Shown here: piece after piece, positions 52,901 through 61,206 of the stretch
Position numbering within the stretch: position 1 is the first letter of the stretch
Layout: every line of letters starts with the position of its first letter
Assembly (NCBI GenBank): GCA_910578395.1
Contig: CAJTPZ010000005.1
Coordinates: 1 to 64,000 of the forward strand
Source: an uncultured Muribaculaceae bacterium
Lineage (GTDB): Bacteria > Bacteroidota > Bacteroidia > Bacteroidales > Muribaculaceae
DNA: 64,000 bases
Direction of reading: 5' to 3'
Program-made: the position numbers and the translations under genes
The notes under the pieces: generated by a model
What the model was told of the DNA's origin: nothing
Database searches by the model: none
What the model saw: the letters and a program-made list of their open reading frames with translations, nothing else

Positions 52901-53672
52901 CAGTGGTAGGGAAGTTGTGGGTCTCGGCTTTAAGAGAAATGACCGTCTCGATATCTTTAGTTTCAAAGAAATTGGGGCGGTCGGGGTTGGCCGGTGCGAA
53001 TTGAGTGGCTTTGGGACCCTCGACGAAGGCTACATTGTCTTTGTAAGCCGAGACGAGACGTCCGGGATTCTGCTGTGAAGTTTTCTTGATAAGCTTAAAA
53101 AGCGAGGTCGGTTTTTCTTCACCGTCGATCACAAATGTTCCGTTGAAAATTTTGTGACGGCAGTGCTCGGAATTGACCTGAGAGAATCCGAATACCTCAC
53201 TGTCAGTGAGGGGACGACCGAGCTTATTAGAAAGTTCGGAGAGATATTGTTCTTCTTCGGGATTCAGGGCAAGACCTTCGCGCTCGTTGTATTCGTGTAT
53301 GTCGGCGATGTGTTCCACCGGAGCCGGAGTGATGTCGGTGGTGAAAAGCATCTGATCGAGACCGGAGTAGTGGCGATGCAGCATCGGGTCAAACTCATGA
53401 TCGCTGTCGGGATCGGCTACCGGGGTATATTCTTCGATACGTTCGATGCCGGTGAGACCCATGTTCTGGGTTATCTCCACGGCATTGGTGCTCCAGGGAG
53501 TGACCATTTCTTTGCGCGGGCCACGGAAATTGCCAGCTACTGAGTCGAGTGAAATACTTGATGCTCCGCCAAGAAGCCACGAAATTTTCCGGTCGTCTTC
53601 CGGCGAGAAGGCATGATCGGCCTGAATGGCAAATACCTTGCCGGCGTCGCTTTGTCTGTAAAATAAAACCAT
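49947..53672 (-). CDS. purL: phosphoribosylformylglycinamidine synthase, large one-piece type
   Basis: A 1241-residue FGAM synthase, the fused form seen in Proteobacteria and Bacteroidetes. ATG 53672 gives MVLFYRQSDAGKVFAIQ. Domains: N-terminal PurS-like, linker with FGFSQVNSEHCRHKIFNGTF, two ATP-binding cores (SLKAETHNFPTTVEPFNGAA; GDNYRIGMGGGAVSSVDTG) and a C-terminal class I glutaminase with FCGGFSNSDVL, LGICNGCQLMIELGL (nucleophile Cys) and MPHPERAIF. It makes FGAM from FGAR, ATP and glutamine in purine synthesis. Confidence 0.96.
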   Translation of the reverse strand: MVLFYRQSDAGKVFAIQADHAFSPEDDRKISWLLGGASSISLDSVAGNFRGPRKEMVTPWSTNAVEITQNMGLTGIERIEEYTPVADPDSDHEFDPMLHRHYSGLDQMLFTTDITPAPVEHIADIHEYNEREGLALNPEEEQYLSELSNKLGRPLTDSEVFGFSQVNSEHCRHKIFNGTFVIDGEEKPTSLFKLIKKTSQQNPGRLVSAYKDNVAFVEGPKATQFAPANPDRPNFFETKDIETVISLKAETHNFPTTVEPFNGAATGTGGEIRDRLGGGKASLPIAGTAVYMTSYPRLDEEKPWERMMDPRQWLYQTPAEILIKASNGASDFGNKFGQPLICGSLLTFEHAEHNRKLAYDKVIMLAGGVGFAAAKDALKGTPEPGEKVVVMGGDNYRIGMGGGAVSSVDTGRYAGAIELNAVQRANPEMQKRVSNVIRALAESDINPIVSIHDHGAGGHLNALSELVEATGGHIDLDSLPIGDKTLSAKEIVGNESQERMGMVVKPEDIPFIERIAQRERAPLYVVGETTGDDRFVFERANGEKPIDLGMADMFGNSPKTIMHDSTVERDYEAPVVSALNLEDTLREVLSLEAVACKDWLTNKVDRSVTGRIARQQCQGEIQLPLSDCGVVALDYTGTTGIATSIGHAPQAALADSASGSVLAIAESLTNIVGADLARGLSTVSLSANWMWPCRNEGEDAALYRAVEACSKFACDLGINIPTGKDSLSMTQKYADGTKVLAPGTVIISAAGEVADVRKTVSPVLADVPESTILYIPFSLSPLALGGSAFAQTQGKIGSDVPSINDPAYFRTVFDTLQKLVAERRILAMHDISAGGLIVTLLEMTFANTEGGLEIDTQAMSALGETDTIKILFAENPAVAVQIADGQQLEAVTAILEESGVKSVVLGHPSEERVLNISDGNGGEWLLGIDWLRDIWFRPSYLLDTLQSGEKCALDRFENYRKQPVIYNIPDSWDGTLASRGISHSRKDRSGIRAAIIREKGVNGDREMAYALHLAGFDVKDVHMTDLTSGRETLDDINMIVFCGGFSNSDVLGSAKGWAGGFLWNETAQSTLRRFYERTDTISLGICNGCQLMIELGLITPGADPRPHMDHNTSHKFESQFLGLDIPANESVMLKHLSGMKLGVWVAHGEGKFCLPDETKGYNVVARYNYDAYPANPNGSQGAVAAIASADGRHLAMMPHPERAIFPWQCGYWPAGKAEAEITPWIDAFIAARRWVENTTKA

Positions 53673-53699
53673 TGCAGAGATGCTCTTTGAATAATAGTG

Positions 53700-53731
53700 C
53701 AAATTTAGTGGGATTCGGGCTAAATGACAAA
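53700..53731 (-). promoter_or_regulatory. promoter of purL
   Basis: On the minus strand TTTG (53731-53728), a 20-bp spacer and TAAATTTG (53707-53700). It supports ATG 53672 as the start, with about a 20-nt leader. Confidence 0.7.
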
Positions 53732-53840
53732 TTAAAAATTATTTGATGAAGGAAAACGATTTGGCATGATTTTTGTTTTTATAGTAAACACATTTTGAGA
53801 TCCATGTAGGGACTTGGATCAGATGTACAGGATACGCATT

Positions 53841-56429
53841 ATGAATTTCAATAGTTTCACTATTAAATCGCAGGAAGCGATACAGAAGGCTGTGGAAATC
53901 ACCCGTCAGGCGGGTGAGCAGCAGATTGAACCTGTCCATATCCTCAAGGGGCTGATGGATGAGGGCGACTCTCTTGTGAAGTTTATTTTCCAGAAGGTCG
54001 GCGCCAATCCGGTTGCTGTGGTCCAGCAGGTCGAGCGCGAGATCGCGTCGTTGCCGAAAGTGTCTGGCGGAGAGCCGTATCTGAGCCGCACATCAAATGA
54101 TGTGTTGCAGAAGTCGCTTGATATTGCGAGGCAGAACGGCGATGAATATGTCACGCTTGAGGCCCTGCTTATGGCTTTGTTTGAGATAAACAGTTCAGCT
54201 TCTACTGTGCTGAAAGATGCTGGCCTCAGTGCAGGTGAGCTTAAAGCGGCTGTCGATGAATTGCGTAAAGGAAAGAAAGCGACAGATCAAAGCGCCGAGG
54301 AGCAGTATAATGCTCTTAGCAAATATGCTGTCAATCTAAATGAGCGTGCACGAGCCGGTAAACTGGATCCGGTTATAGGACGTGATGAAGAGATACGCCG
54401 TGTGTTGCAGATACTTAGCCGTCGCACTAAAAACAATCCTATGCTTATCGGTGAGCCAGGTACCGGCAAGACCGCTATCGCTGAGGGACTCGCCCAGCGT
54501 ATAGTGCGTGGTGACGTACCCGAAAATCTGCGCTCGAAACAGATTTTTTCACTTGATATGGGGGCGCTTGTGGCAGGTGCCAAGTATAAGGGAGAGTTTG
54601 AGGAGCGTTTGAAGGCGATCGTGAATGAGGTGACTCAGAGTGATGGAGAGATTATTCTCTTTATTGACGAGATACACACTCTTGTCGGTGCCGGCAAAGG
54701 AGAGGGCGCTATGGATGCGGCAAATATCCTCAAGCCGGCTCTGGCGCGTGGAGAACTACGTAGTATAGGAGCTACCACTCTTGATGAGTATCAGAAATAT
54801 TTTGAAAAAGATAAAGCTCTTGAACGCCGTTTCCAGAAGGTTATGGTGAATGAACCTGATGAGGCTTCGGCCATAGCTATACTTCGAGGACTGAAAGAGC
54901 GCTACGAGAACCATCATAAAGTGCGCATCCGTGACGAGGCGATCATTGCAGCGGTGCAACTGTCGGAGCGCTATATCACCGACCGCTTTCTTCCAGACAA
55001 GGCTATTGACCTTGTAGATGAGGCTGCTTCAAAACTTAAACTCGAAATTGATTCTGTGCCTCAGGCTCTTGATGAGATCAGCCGCCGTATAGCCCAGAAA
55101 GAGATCGAGCGTGAGGCCATAAAGCGTGAGGGTGACAAGGAAAAGGTGCGCGATATCGAGAAGGAACTTGCCTCGATGCGCGATGAGGAGAAAGAATACA
55201 CTGCCAAATGGAAGGCTGAGAAAGATCTGATAGACAAAATTCAACAGAATAAGATTGATATCGAGCAGCTTAGTTTCGAGGCAGATCGTGCGGAGCGCGA
55301 AGGAGATTATGCCAAAGTCGCGGAGATAAGGTATTCGAAAATTCAGGGTAAGGAGCAGGAAAATGCCTCGATACAGGAACAACTGAAAATGATGCAGGGT
55401 GAAAAAGCCCTGATAAAAGAAGAGGTTGACGCGGAGGATATTGCCGATGTAGTTTCGCGATGGACCGGTATTCCGGTAAACAAGATGGTGCAGAGTGAGA
55501 AAGAGAAGCTGCTTCATCTGGAGGAGGAACTGCACAACCGGGTCGTAGGACAGAATGACGCAATCACGGCAATCGCTGATGCGGTGCGTAGGAGTCGTGC
55601 CGGGCTTAATGATCCGCGCCGTCCGATAGGCAGTTTTCTGTTCCTCGGCACGACAGGTGTGGGAAAGACCGAGCTTGCCAAGGCTTTGGCGGAATATCTG
55701 TTCGACGATGAGAATATGATGACCCGCATTGATATGAGCGAGTATCAGGAGAAACACACTGTGAGCCGACTTGTAGGTGCGCCTCCGGGTTATGTAGGCT
55801 ATGATGAGGGAGGGCAGCTGACAGAGGCAGTGCGTCGCAAGCCTTATTCTGTGGTGTTGTTCGATGAGATAGAAAAGGCTCATCCCGATGTGTTCAATAT
55901 ATTGCTTCAGGTGCTTGACGATGGCCGATTGACAGACAATAAGGGGCGTATGGTCAATTTCAAGAACACGATCATCATTATGACGTCGAACATGGGCTCA
56001 AGTGTGATAAGGGAAAATTTCTCGCACATGACCGATTTAAACCGCGAAGAGACAATTGAAAGTACCAAGCGGCAGGTTCTTGAGTTGCTGAAACAGACGA
56101 TCAGACCGGAGTTTCTTAACCGCATAGATGAAACGATAATGTTCACTCCTCTCAATGAGAAGGAAATAGAAGAGATCGTAGGACTTCAGGTGCGTGGAAT
56201 CCAGAAGATGCTTTCAGCTAATGGTGTTAAGCTTGAAGTCACTCCGTCGGCAATGCATTATCTTGCAGAGGAGGGTTATGATCCTGAATTCGGTGCCCGC
56301 CCGGTCAAAAGGGTTATCCATCGTCTGGTTCTAAACCGTCTAAGCAAGGATATTCTTGCACAAAAGGTTGATAAGGACCGTCCGATCGTGATAGATATAA
56401 AAGATGGCGAGCTGGTATTTGAAAACTGA
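53841..56429 (+). CDS. clpB: ATP-dependent disaggregase ClpB
   Basis: An 862-residue hexameric chaperone. It has an N-terminal double Clp repeat (1-145), a first AAA+ module with Walker A GEPGTGKTAIAEG and Walker B ILFIDEIHT, a long coiled-coil middle domain (about 400-520) and a second AAA+ module with GTTGVGKTELAKALAE and VVLFDEIEKAH. It works with DnaK to resolve aggregates. ATG 53841 (MNFNSFTIKSQEAIQ) is the family start; an in-frame ATG 27 bp upstream is less likely. Confidence 0.96.
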   Translation: MNFNSFTIKSQEAIQKAVEITRQAGEQQIEPVHILKGLMDEGDSLVKFIFQKVGANPVAVVQQVEREIASLPKVSGGEPYLSRTSNDVLQKSLDIARQNGDEYVTLEALLMALFEINSSASTVLKDAGLSAGELKAAVDELRKGKKATDQSAEEQYNALSKYAVNLNERARAGKLDPVIGRDEEIRRVLQILSRRTKNNPMLIGEPGTGKTAIAEGLAQRIVRGDVPENLRSKQIFSLDMGALVAGAKYKGEFEERLKAIVNEVTQSDGEIILFIDEIHTLVGAGKGEGAMDAANILKPALARGELRSIGATTLDEYQKYFEKDKALERRFQKVMVNEPDEASAIAILRGLKERYENHHKVRIRDEAIIAAVQLSERYITDRFLPDKAIDLVDEAASKLKLEIDSVPQALDEISRRIAQKEIEREAIKREGDKEKVRDIEKELASMRDEEKEYTAKWKAEKDLIDKIQQNKIDIEQLSFEADRAEREGDYAKVAEIRYSKIQGKEQENASIQEQLKMMQGEKALIKEEVDAEDIADVVSRWTGIPVNKMVQSEKEKLLHLEEELHNRVVGQNDAITAIADAVRRSRAGLNDPRRPIGSFLFLGTTGVGKTELAKALAEYLFDDENMMTRIDMSEYQEKHTVSRLVGAPPGYVGYDEGGQLTEAVRRKPYSVVLFDEIEKAHPDVFNILLQVLDDGRLTDNKGRMVNFKNTIIIMTSNMGSSVIRENFSHMTDLNREETIESTKRQVLELLKQTIRPEFLNRIDETIMFTPLNEKEIEEIVGLQVRGIQKMLSANGVKLEVTPSAMHYLAEEGYDPEFGARPVKRVIHRLVLNRLSKDILAQKVDKDRPIVIDIKDGELVFEN

Positions 56430-56470
56430 CACACATATATAATATTTTATTAATCGGTTAATTTAAAACT

Positions 56471-56953
56471 ATGAAAAAGTTGATTTATTTATTGTGTGCT
56501 CTCCCGTTGATTTTCGGGACAGCATGTAGCGATGATGACAAGAAGGTGCCTGATGCTACCATAACCGCATCGTTCAGCGGAGTCTATGTAGTACCTGGTG
56601 ACGATGTGATTTATGTTATCGAGGGAAATCCTGTTGTAGTCGAGAGTGTAAAGGTTGAAAGCAATGACAAGGAAGAGGTCGCTATCGGTCCGGTCACTTA
56701 CATCTGGAATGGTTTTGATATAGGTACCACACCTGTTGCGCCATTTAAGTATGTCATTTCGACCGACTATCTTACAAAGACCTATAATCTGCTCTCGCTG
56801 CGTACGAGTCTGCTTGTTGTGGATCATCCGATCTATACCGCACTCGTTCAATATAAGGTTCAGGTAGTGCCTGATGAAGAGTCGCTTCCTGACGGAGCCG
56901 TTTATCTTGAGGCTCCCGGTGATGTCGAGACCGAGACATATATCGAGGAATAG
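56471..56953 (+). CDS. small lipoprotein, unknown
   Basis: A 160-residue lipoprotein: signal peptide with FGTACSDDDKK (Cys19) and a beta-rich mature part (ITASFSGVYVVPGDDVIYVI; ISTDYLTKTYNLLSLRTSLL). It may have an Ig-like fold. It ends in a Glu/Thr-rich tail. No family is recognised. It lies 41 bp after clpB on the same strand and may be read from its message. Confidence 0.6.
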   Translation: MKKLIYLLCALPLIFGTACSDDDKKVPDATITASFSGVYVVPGDDVIYVIEGNPVVVESVKVESNDKEEVAIGPVTYIWNGFDIGTTPVAPFKYVISTDYLTKTYNLLSLRTSLLVVDHPIYTALVQYKVQVVPDEESLPDGAVYLEAPGDVETETYIEE

Positions 56954-57075
56954 GAAAACTGATCGAATAGTGTTGCGGATCGGCCATGTGCAAGGCAATA
57001 TGTCGGGCAATGGCGGATCCGCAATTTTTTTGTCAAATTTTTTAAGTCGTAAAATGTGTGCTTTCTTAAAAATGT

Positions 57076-57083
57076 TATATTTG
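57076..57083 (+). promoter_or_regulatory. -7 box just before the fdtA-like gene
   Basis: TATATTTG (57076-57083) ends 8 nt before the preferred ATG at 57092. The message would be almost leaderless. The -33 match is weak. Confidence 0.45.
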
Positions 57084-57091
57084 CAATTATC

Positions 57092-57559
57092 ATGTATACA
57101 GATACCATAGAGATTGATGCACATTGCTATGCATCGGTAGATGATTGCCGATGGGTCGATCTGCCGGTGTTTACGGAGCCTAACGGCAAGCTTGCTGTTT
57201 GTGACAATGCACAGTCCGGAGTATCTTTTCATGCGGAGCGTATATTTTTTCTTTATGATGTGCCTTCGGGCGCAAGACGTGGCGGTCACTCGGAGCATAC
57301 GACGACCCAATTGCTGATAGCTGTCAGCGGATCTTTTGAGGTAGCATTGGATGACGGTATGCGACGTGTTACCTATATTCTTGACAGTCCATGCCGCGGG
57401 TTGCTGATACCTCCTGGAATATGGCGGGAACTCGACCGGTTTACTTCGGGGGCGGTGTGTCTGGTGCTTGCGTCGACACGGTTTAACGAGTCGGATTATG
57501 TGAGAGACTATGATGAGTTTCTTGCATTGTCGACAAAAAAGAACCTTAAAAAACTGTGA
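57092..57559 (+). CDS. FdtA/QdtA-like dTDP-sugar 3,4-ketoisomerase
   Basis: A 155-residue cupin of the WxcM/FdtA family. VDLPVFTEPNGKLAVCDNAQ, RIFFLYDVPSGARRGGHSEH and LLIPPGIWRELDRFTSGAVC follow family motifs. Such enzymes move the keto group of dTDP-4-keto-6-deoxyglucose to C3, before amination. ATG 57092 fits family starts and the position of the TATATTTG box; an in-frame ATG at 57056 would add 12 residues. It overlaps the aminotransferase gene by 4 bp (GTGA). Confidence 0.82.
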   Translation: MYTDTIEIDAHCYASVDDCRWVDLPVFTEPNGKLAVCDNAQSGVSFHAERIFFLYDVPSGARRGGHSEHTTTQLLIAVSGSFEVALDDGMRRVTYILDSPCRGLLIPPGIWRELDRFTSGAVCLVLASTRFNESDYVRDYDEFLALSTKKNLKKL

Positions 57560-58707
57560 AACGGATCTCTTTCTGCGATCTCGCAAAGCTCAACCTGCCT
57601 ATGATGGCTGAAATAGAAAGGTCATTGCTCAGAGTCGCACGATCGGGACGTTATATAGGCGGCACAGAGGTGTCGGACTTTGAAGAAAAACTGTGCAGAC
57701 TGACTGGTGCCGGATATGCAGTCGGCACCGGCAACGGGCTTGATGCCCTGAAACTGATAATGAGAGGCTGGATTGCAACCGGTGTTCTGCAATATGGCGA
57801 CGAGGTTATTGTTGCGGCAAATACCTATATTGCATCTATACTTGCAATTGAGGATGCAGGCCTGGTGCCGCGTCTGGTTGATCCTGACCCTGAAACGATG
57901 CTTTTAAGTGCCGAGGGGATTGAGCGTCATGTGACGGACAAGGTGAAGGCTGTAATGCCGGTGCATCTATATGGGCGTGTTGACTGGAATGAGGACATCG
58001 CCGATGTCGTGAGAAGCCACGGACTGCTTGTGATAGAGGACTGCGCGCAGGCTATAGGTGCCTATCCGTCGGCGGCAGGGGTGTGTGGCCGGCGAAATAT
58101 GGCCGGCGCACTTGGTCATGCCGGTGCTTTGAGTTTTTATCCTACTAAAAATATCGGTGCTTTAGGCGATGCAGGTGCGGTCCTGACAGATGATAAAGAA
58201 CTGGCTCAGGCAGTAAGAGCGTTGTCTAACTATGGCAGTGACCGTCGGTATCACAATATTATTGCTGAAGGATGTAATTCGCGCCTTGATCCTATACAGT
58301 CGGCCGTGCTGAGTGTAAAACTGGATTATCTTGAGTCTGTAGGTCGTCGACGACGGAAAGTGGCTGCTATTTATGACCGGCTGATAGATAATTGTGTGGT
58401 TGTAAAGCCTGAGATTCCAGAAACAGCAGAAGAGCATGTGTGGCATCAGTATGTCGTGAAGGTTCCCGACCGTTGGTGTCGTGATTCATTCAGGCAATAC
58501 CTGGAGAGAAAAGGGGTGCAGACAGATGTCCATTATGCAGTGCCGCCTCATCTGCAGCCATGTTACAGGGGGAGAATTTGGGCGCAGCAGGAATTTCATG
58601 TGGCATGTGACCTTGCCGACCGGGTGGTGAGTCTGCCGGTCGCTACAGTTTCCGACGATGAGGCTGTAAGGGTGGCAGAAGCTGTAAACGGATGGAGAAT
58701 ACCATAA
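57556..58707 (+). CDS. FdtB-like DegT/DnrJ/EryC1 sugar aminotransferase
   Basis: A 383-residue PLP aminotransferase starting at GTG within the previous stop. YAVGTGNGLDALKLIMRGW, VIEDCAQAIGAYPS (Asp and Gln of the PLP site) and GALSFYPTKNIGALGDAGAV (the PLP Lys) are diagnostic for the DegT group. With the ketoisomerase it would make dTDP-3-amino-3,6-dideoxyhexose (Fuc3N or Qui3N type). No rfbA/rfbB, acetyltransferase or glycosyltransferase gene is next to it. Confidence 0.88.
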   Translation: MKRISFCDLAKLNLPMMAEIERSLLRVARSGRYIGGTEVSDFEEKLCRLTGAGYAVGTGNGLDALKLIMRGWIATGVLQYGDEVIVAANTYIASILAIEDAGLVPRLVDPDPETMLLSAEGIERHVTDKVKAVMPVHLYGRVDWNEDIADVVRSHGLLVIEDCAQAIGAYPSAAGVCGRRNMAGALGHAGALSFYPTKNIGALGDAGAVLTDDKELAQAVRALSNYGSDRRYHNIIAEGCNSRLDPIQSAVLSVKLDYLESVGRRRRKVAAIYDRLIDNCVVVKPEIPETAEEHVWHQYVVKVPDRWCRDSFRQYLERKGVQTDVHYAVPPHLQPCYRGRIWAQQEFHVACDLADRVVSLPVATVSDDEAVRVAEAVNGWRIP

Positions 58708-58744
58708 ATAAAAAACTAATCACCAAACTAAATATATTACTCTT

Positions 58745-59851
58745 ATGAAGATCGGTGTACCTAAAGAGATTAAGAATAATGAAAACCGCGTTGGTCTTAC
58801 ACCGGCGGGAGTTAAAGAACTTGTGCAGCACGGGCATGACCTGTTTGTGCAGCATACAGCCGGAGACGGATCGGGTTTTGCTGATGATGAATATGTTTTG
58901 GCCGGTGCTACAATACTTCCGACAATAGAGGATGTATACGCTACGGCCGATATGATCGTGAAGGTAAAAGAGCCTATTGCGCCGGAATATCCTCTGGTGA
59001 GAAAAGGGCAGGTTCTCTTCACATATTTTCATTTTGCAAGTGACGAGGAACTGACAAAGGCAATGCTTGAATCGGGGGCTACATGTATCGCATATGAGAC
59101 GGTGGTCGATCGTAATGGAGCGCTTCCGCTGCTTGTGCCTATGAGTGAGGTGGCTGGTCGTATGTCGGTGCAGGAGGGTGCTCGTTTTCTTGAAAAGCCA
59201 CAGGGAGGCAAGGGTATTTTGCTCGGCGGTGTGCCGGGCGTGAAACCTGCCAAGGTGCTTATACTCGGAGCCGGTGTCGTAGGACGTAATGCCGCTCTTA
59301 TGGCTGCAGGTCTTGGAGCAGACGTAACTATCACTGATATTTCGCTGCCGACTTTGCGTCATGTGTCGGAAATCATGCCTAAAAATGTGAAGACTCTTTA
59401 TTCATCCCGCCATAATATAGAACAGGAGTTGCCGACTGTTGATCTTGTGATCGGCTCGGTGCTTGTGCCAGGAGCCAAGGCCCCGAAACTGCTGACTGCC
59501 GATATGCTCAAACTGATGCGCCCCGGTACGGTTATTGTTGATGTCGCTGTGGATCAGGGCGGCTGTTTTGAGACGACTCATCCGACAACTCATTCCGAAC
59601 CGACATATACAGTGGATGGTGTAGTGCATTATGCTGTAGCCAACATACCAGGTGCTGTGCCTTATACCTCGACACTCGCTCTTACCAATGCAACGCTGCC
59701 CTATGCGCTGCGCATAGCCGATATGGGCTGGGAGGCTGCCTGCAAGTCTGATGCAGGTCTTGCCAAGGGTGTGAATGTGGTAGAAGGAAAGGTGACATTC
59801 GAAGGAGTTGCTGAAGCATGGAATCTGCCATATCACAAGCTTGAAATCTGA
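58745..59851 (+). CDS. ald: alanine dehydrogenase
   Basis: A 368-residue NAD-dependent enzyme interconverting alanine with pyruvate and ammonia. MKIGVPKEIKNNENRVGLTP is the classical start; FTYFHFASDEELT, GGVPGVKPAKVLILGAGVVG (dinucleotide fold) and VDQGGCFETTHPTTHSEP follow. It lies 37 bp after the aminotransferase gene, but a metabolic link to it is not obvious. Confidence 0.95.
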   Translation: MKIGVPKEIKNNENRVGLTPAGVKELVQHGHDLFVQHTAGDGSGFADDEYVLAGATILPTIEDVYATADMIVKVKEPIAPEYPLVRKGQVLFTYFHFASDEELTKAMLESGATCIAYETVVDRNGALPLLVPMSEVAGRMSVQEGARFLEKPQGGKGILLGGVPGVKPAKVLILGAGVVGRNAALMAAGLGADVTITDISLPTLRHVSEIMPKNVKTLYSSRHNIEQELPTVDLVIGSVLVPGAKAPKLLTADMLKLMRPGTVIVDVAVDQGGCFETTHPTTHSEPTYTVDGVVHYAVANIPGAVPYTSTLALTNATLPYALRIADMGWEAACKSDAGLAKGVNVVEGKVTFEGVAEAWNLPYHKLEI

Positions 59852-59884
59852 AACAGATATTGGTTTGATTAACTCAGTATCGAG

Positions 59885-59923
59885 AATATCCCGTCGTAGA
59901 CATTTGGTCAACGGCGGGATATT
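59885..59923 (+). terminator. hairpin after ald
   Basis: AATATCCCGTCGT (59885-59897) pairs with ACGGCGGGATATT (59911-59923), with one wobble. Only a short T-rich tail follows. Confidence 0.6.
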
Positions 59924-59993
59924 TGCTTTGAACATGAGGCTGTGAAATTTTTGATGAGCTTGTGTTAATTATGTAAAATCTCAAATATTATTT

Positions 59994-60001
59994 TATTTTT
60001 G
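59994..60001 (+). promoter_or_regulatory. -7 box of the acyltransferase gene
   Basis: TATTTTTG (59994-60001). Its last G is also the G of an in-frame GTG, which argues for ATG 60016 as the real start. No clear -33. Confidence 0.45.
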
Positions 60002-60015
60002 TGAAAAACAGGGAA

Positions 60016-61077
60016 ATGAAACGTATTTATTTTTTGGATCTTATAAGGGTGTTTCTTGCAATAATGGTTTTTTGTCATCATTCCGCTATTTCTTTTGGCG
60101 CATTAGGAGATTGGTACTATTTATCAAGAGATTCGGTTTCAGGAATAACACAGGTGTTATTATCGGTAAATATGGGTGTTGATCAGGCTTATTTTATGAG
60201 TCTGTTCTTTTTTATATCTGCGTATTTTTTGCCTGGAACGATTGATCGTAAAGGTGTCAAATCATTTATGATGGATCGTATAAATCGTCTGGGAATTCCG
60301 TTGCTATTATTTTATTTTGTATTGTCTCCATTTTTGGTTTATTGGATTTATGGTTTTTGGGGAAAGCCTGGTTTAGGTCCGATGTGGTTTGTTTTTTCAT
60401 TATTGTTTTTTGAGCTTGCCTATGTGGTTTATCGCAGTTTTGGCGTTAAACGATTTAAAATGAGGTGTGAAAGGCCTAAAATATTATTTATTATAATATC
60501 TCTTGTTATTTTGACAGGACTTTTGGCGTTTGTGGTTCGTTTGTGGTTTCCAATGGGAAAAGAGGTGTTCGGATTGCAAATCGGTTTTTTCCCTTCTTAT
60601 GTCGTGATGTATTTTTTAGGAATTGTGGCGTATCGTAATCAGTGGCTGGAGCGGCTTAATATTAAGGTCGGATATATGTGTGGTATAGTTGGCTTGCTGA
60701 TGGCTTTGTCGTTGTTGTATGTTGGAGCTACACAACCTAACTGTATAGATTATTTCTCCGGAGGATTTAATGGTTATGCTTTGTACTATGCGGTGTGGGA
60801 ATCCATTATGTGCGCATGTGTTTGTTACTTCCTGTTGGCTTTAGGTAAGTTTTATTTCAACACCCCTTCTTCGGTTATTTGCAAGTTGTCCATGCATAGC
60901 TATTCGTTTTATATTATCCATCCGTTTTTCATTGTCGGATGTGTTTTTGTAATGGAGTCTTTGCCGTTGTCTCCTTTGATGCGTCTGATACTGGTTTGTA
61001 TCATAGGAATCCCCTTATGTCTTGCTGTCGCAATCGGAGTCCGTAAATTATTGAGAATTGCCGGTGTTAGGATTTAA
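60016..61077 (+). CDS. acyltransferase 3 family membrane protein
   Basis: A 353-residue OafA/YrhL-type protein with about ten membrane helices. MKRIYFLDLIRVFLAIMVFC followed by HHSAISFG contains the conserved His, MGVDQAYFMSLFFFISAYFL with PGTIDRKG the next block, and GPMWFVFSLLFFELAYVVY a further family motif. These proteins O-acylate sugars on surface glycans or antibiotics. It is clearly more AT rich than its neighbours (many TTT/TAT/ATT codons), which suggests recent transfer. It is a single gene with its own promoter-like box. Confidence 0.85.
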   Translation: MKRIYFLDLIRVFLAIMVFCHHSAISFGALGDWYYLSRDSVSGITQVLLSVNMGVDQAYFMSLFFFISAYFLPGTIDRKGVKSFMMDRINRLGIPLLLFYFVLSPFLVYWIYGFWGKPGLGPMWFVFSLLFFELAYVVYRSFGVKRFKMRCERPKILFIIISLVILTGLLAFVVRLWFPMGKEVFGLQIGFFPSYVVMYFLGIVAYRNQWLERLNIKVGYMCGIVGLLMALSLLYVGATQPNCIDYFSGGFNGYALYYAVWESIMCACVCYFLLALGKFYFNTPSSVICKLSMHSYSFYIIHPFFIVGCVFVMESLPLSPLMRLILVCIIGIPLCLAVAIGVRKLLRIAGVRI

Positions 61078-61150
61078 ATGTTAGGTGTTTTAGAATAGGA
61101 GCAGAATTGATATAGGTGTATTTATTCGAAAAAATATAAGTGAAAATGTA

Positions 61151-61182
61151 TTTTGAAATGATGAAAGATATGGTTATCTTTG
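61151..61182 (+). promoter_or_regulatory. promoter of guaB
   Basis: TTTTG (61151-61155), a 19-bp spacer and TATCTTTG (61175-61182), a near-perfect match. A TTG in frame with guaB lies inside this box, so ATG 61207 is the start. Confidence 0.75.
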
Positions 61183-61206
61183 TGCGCAATAAAATTTCTA
61201 TATCCG

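Noticed and set aside
55029..55883. 284-codon minus-strand frame inside clpB
   Set aside because: Antisense shadow of the second half of clpB with no motif.
56489..57586. 365-codon minus-strand open frame across a lipoprotein and the fdtA-like gene
   Set aside because: It runs antisense over two well-supported genes and their intergenic promoter, and its composition is not protein-like.
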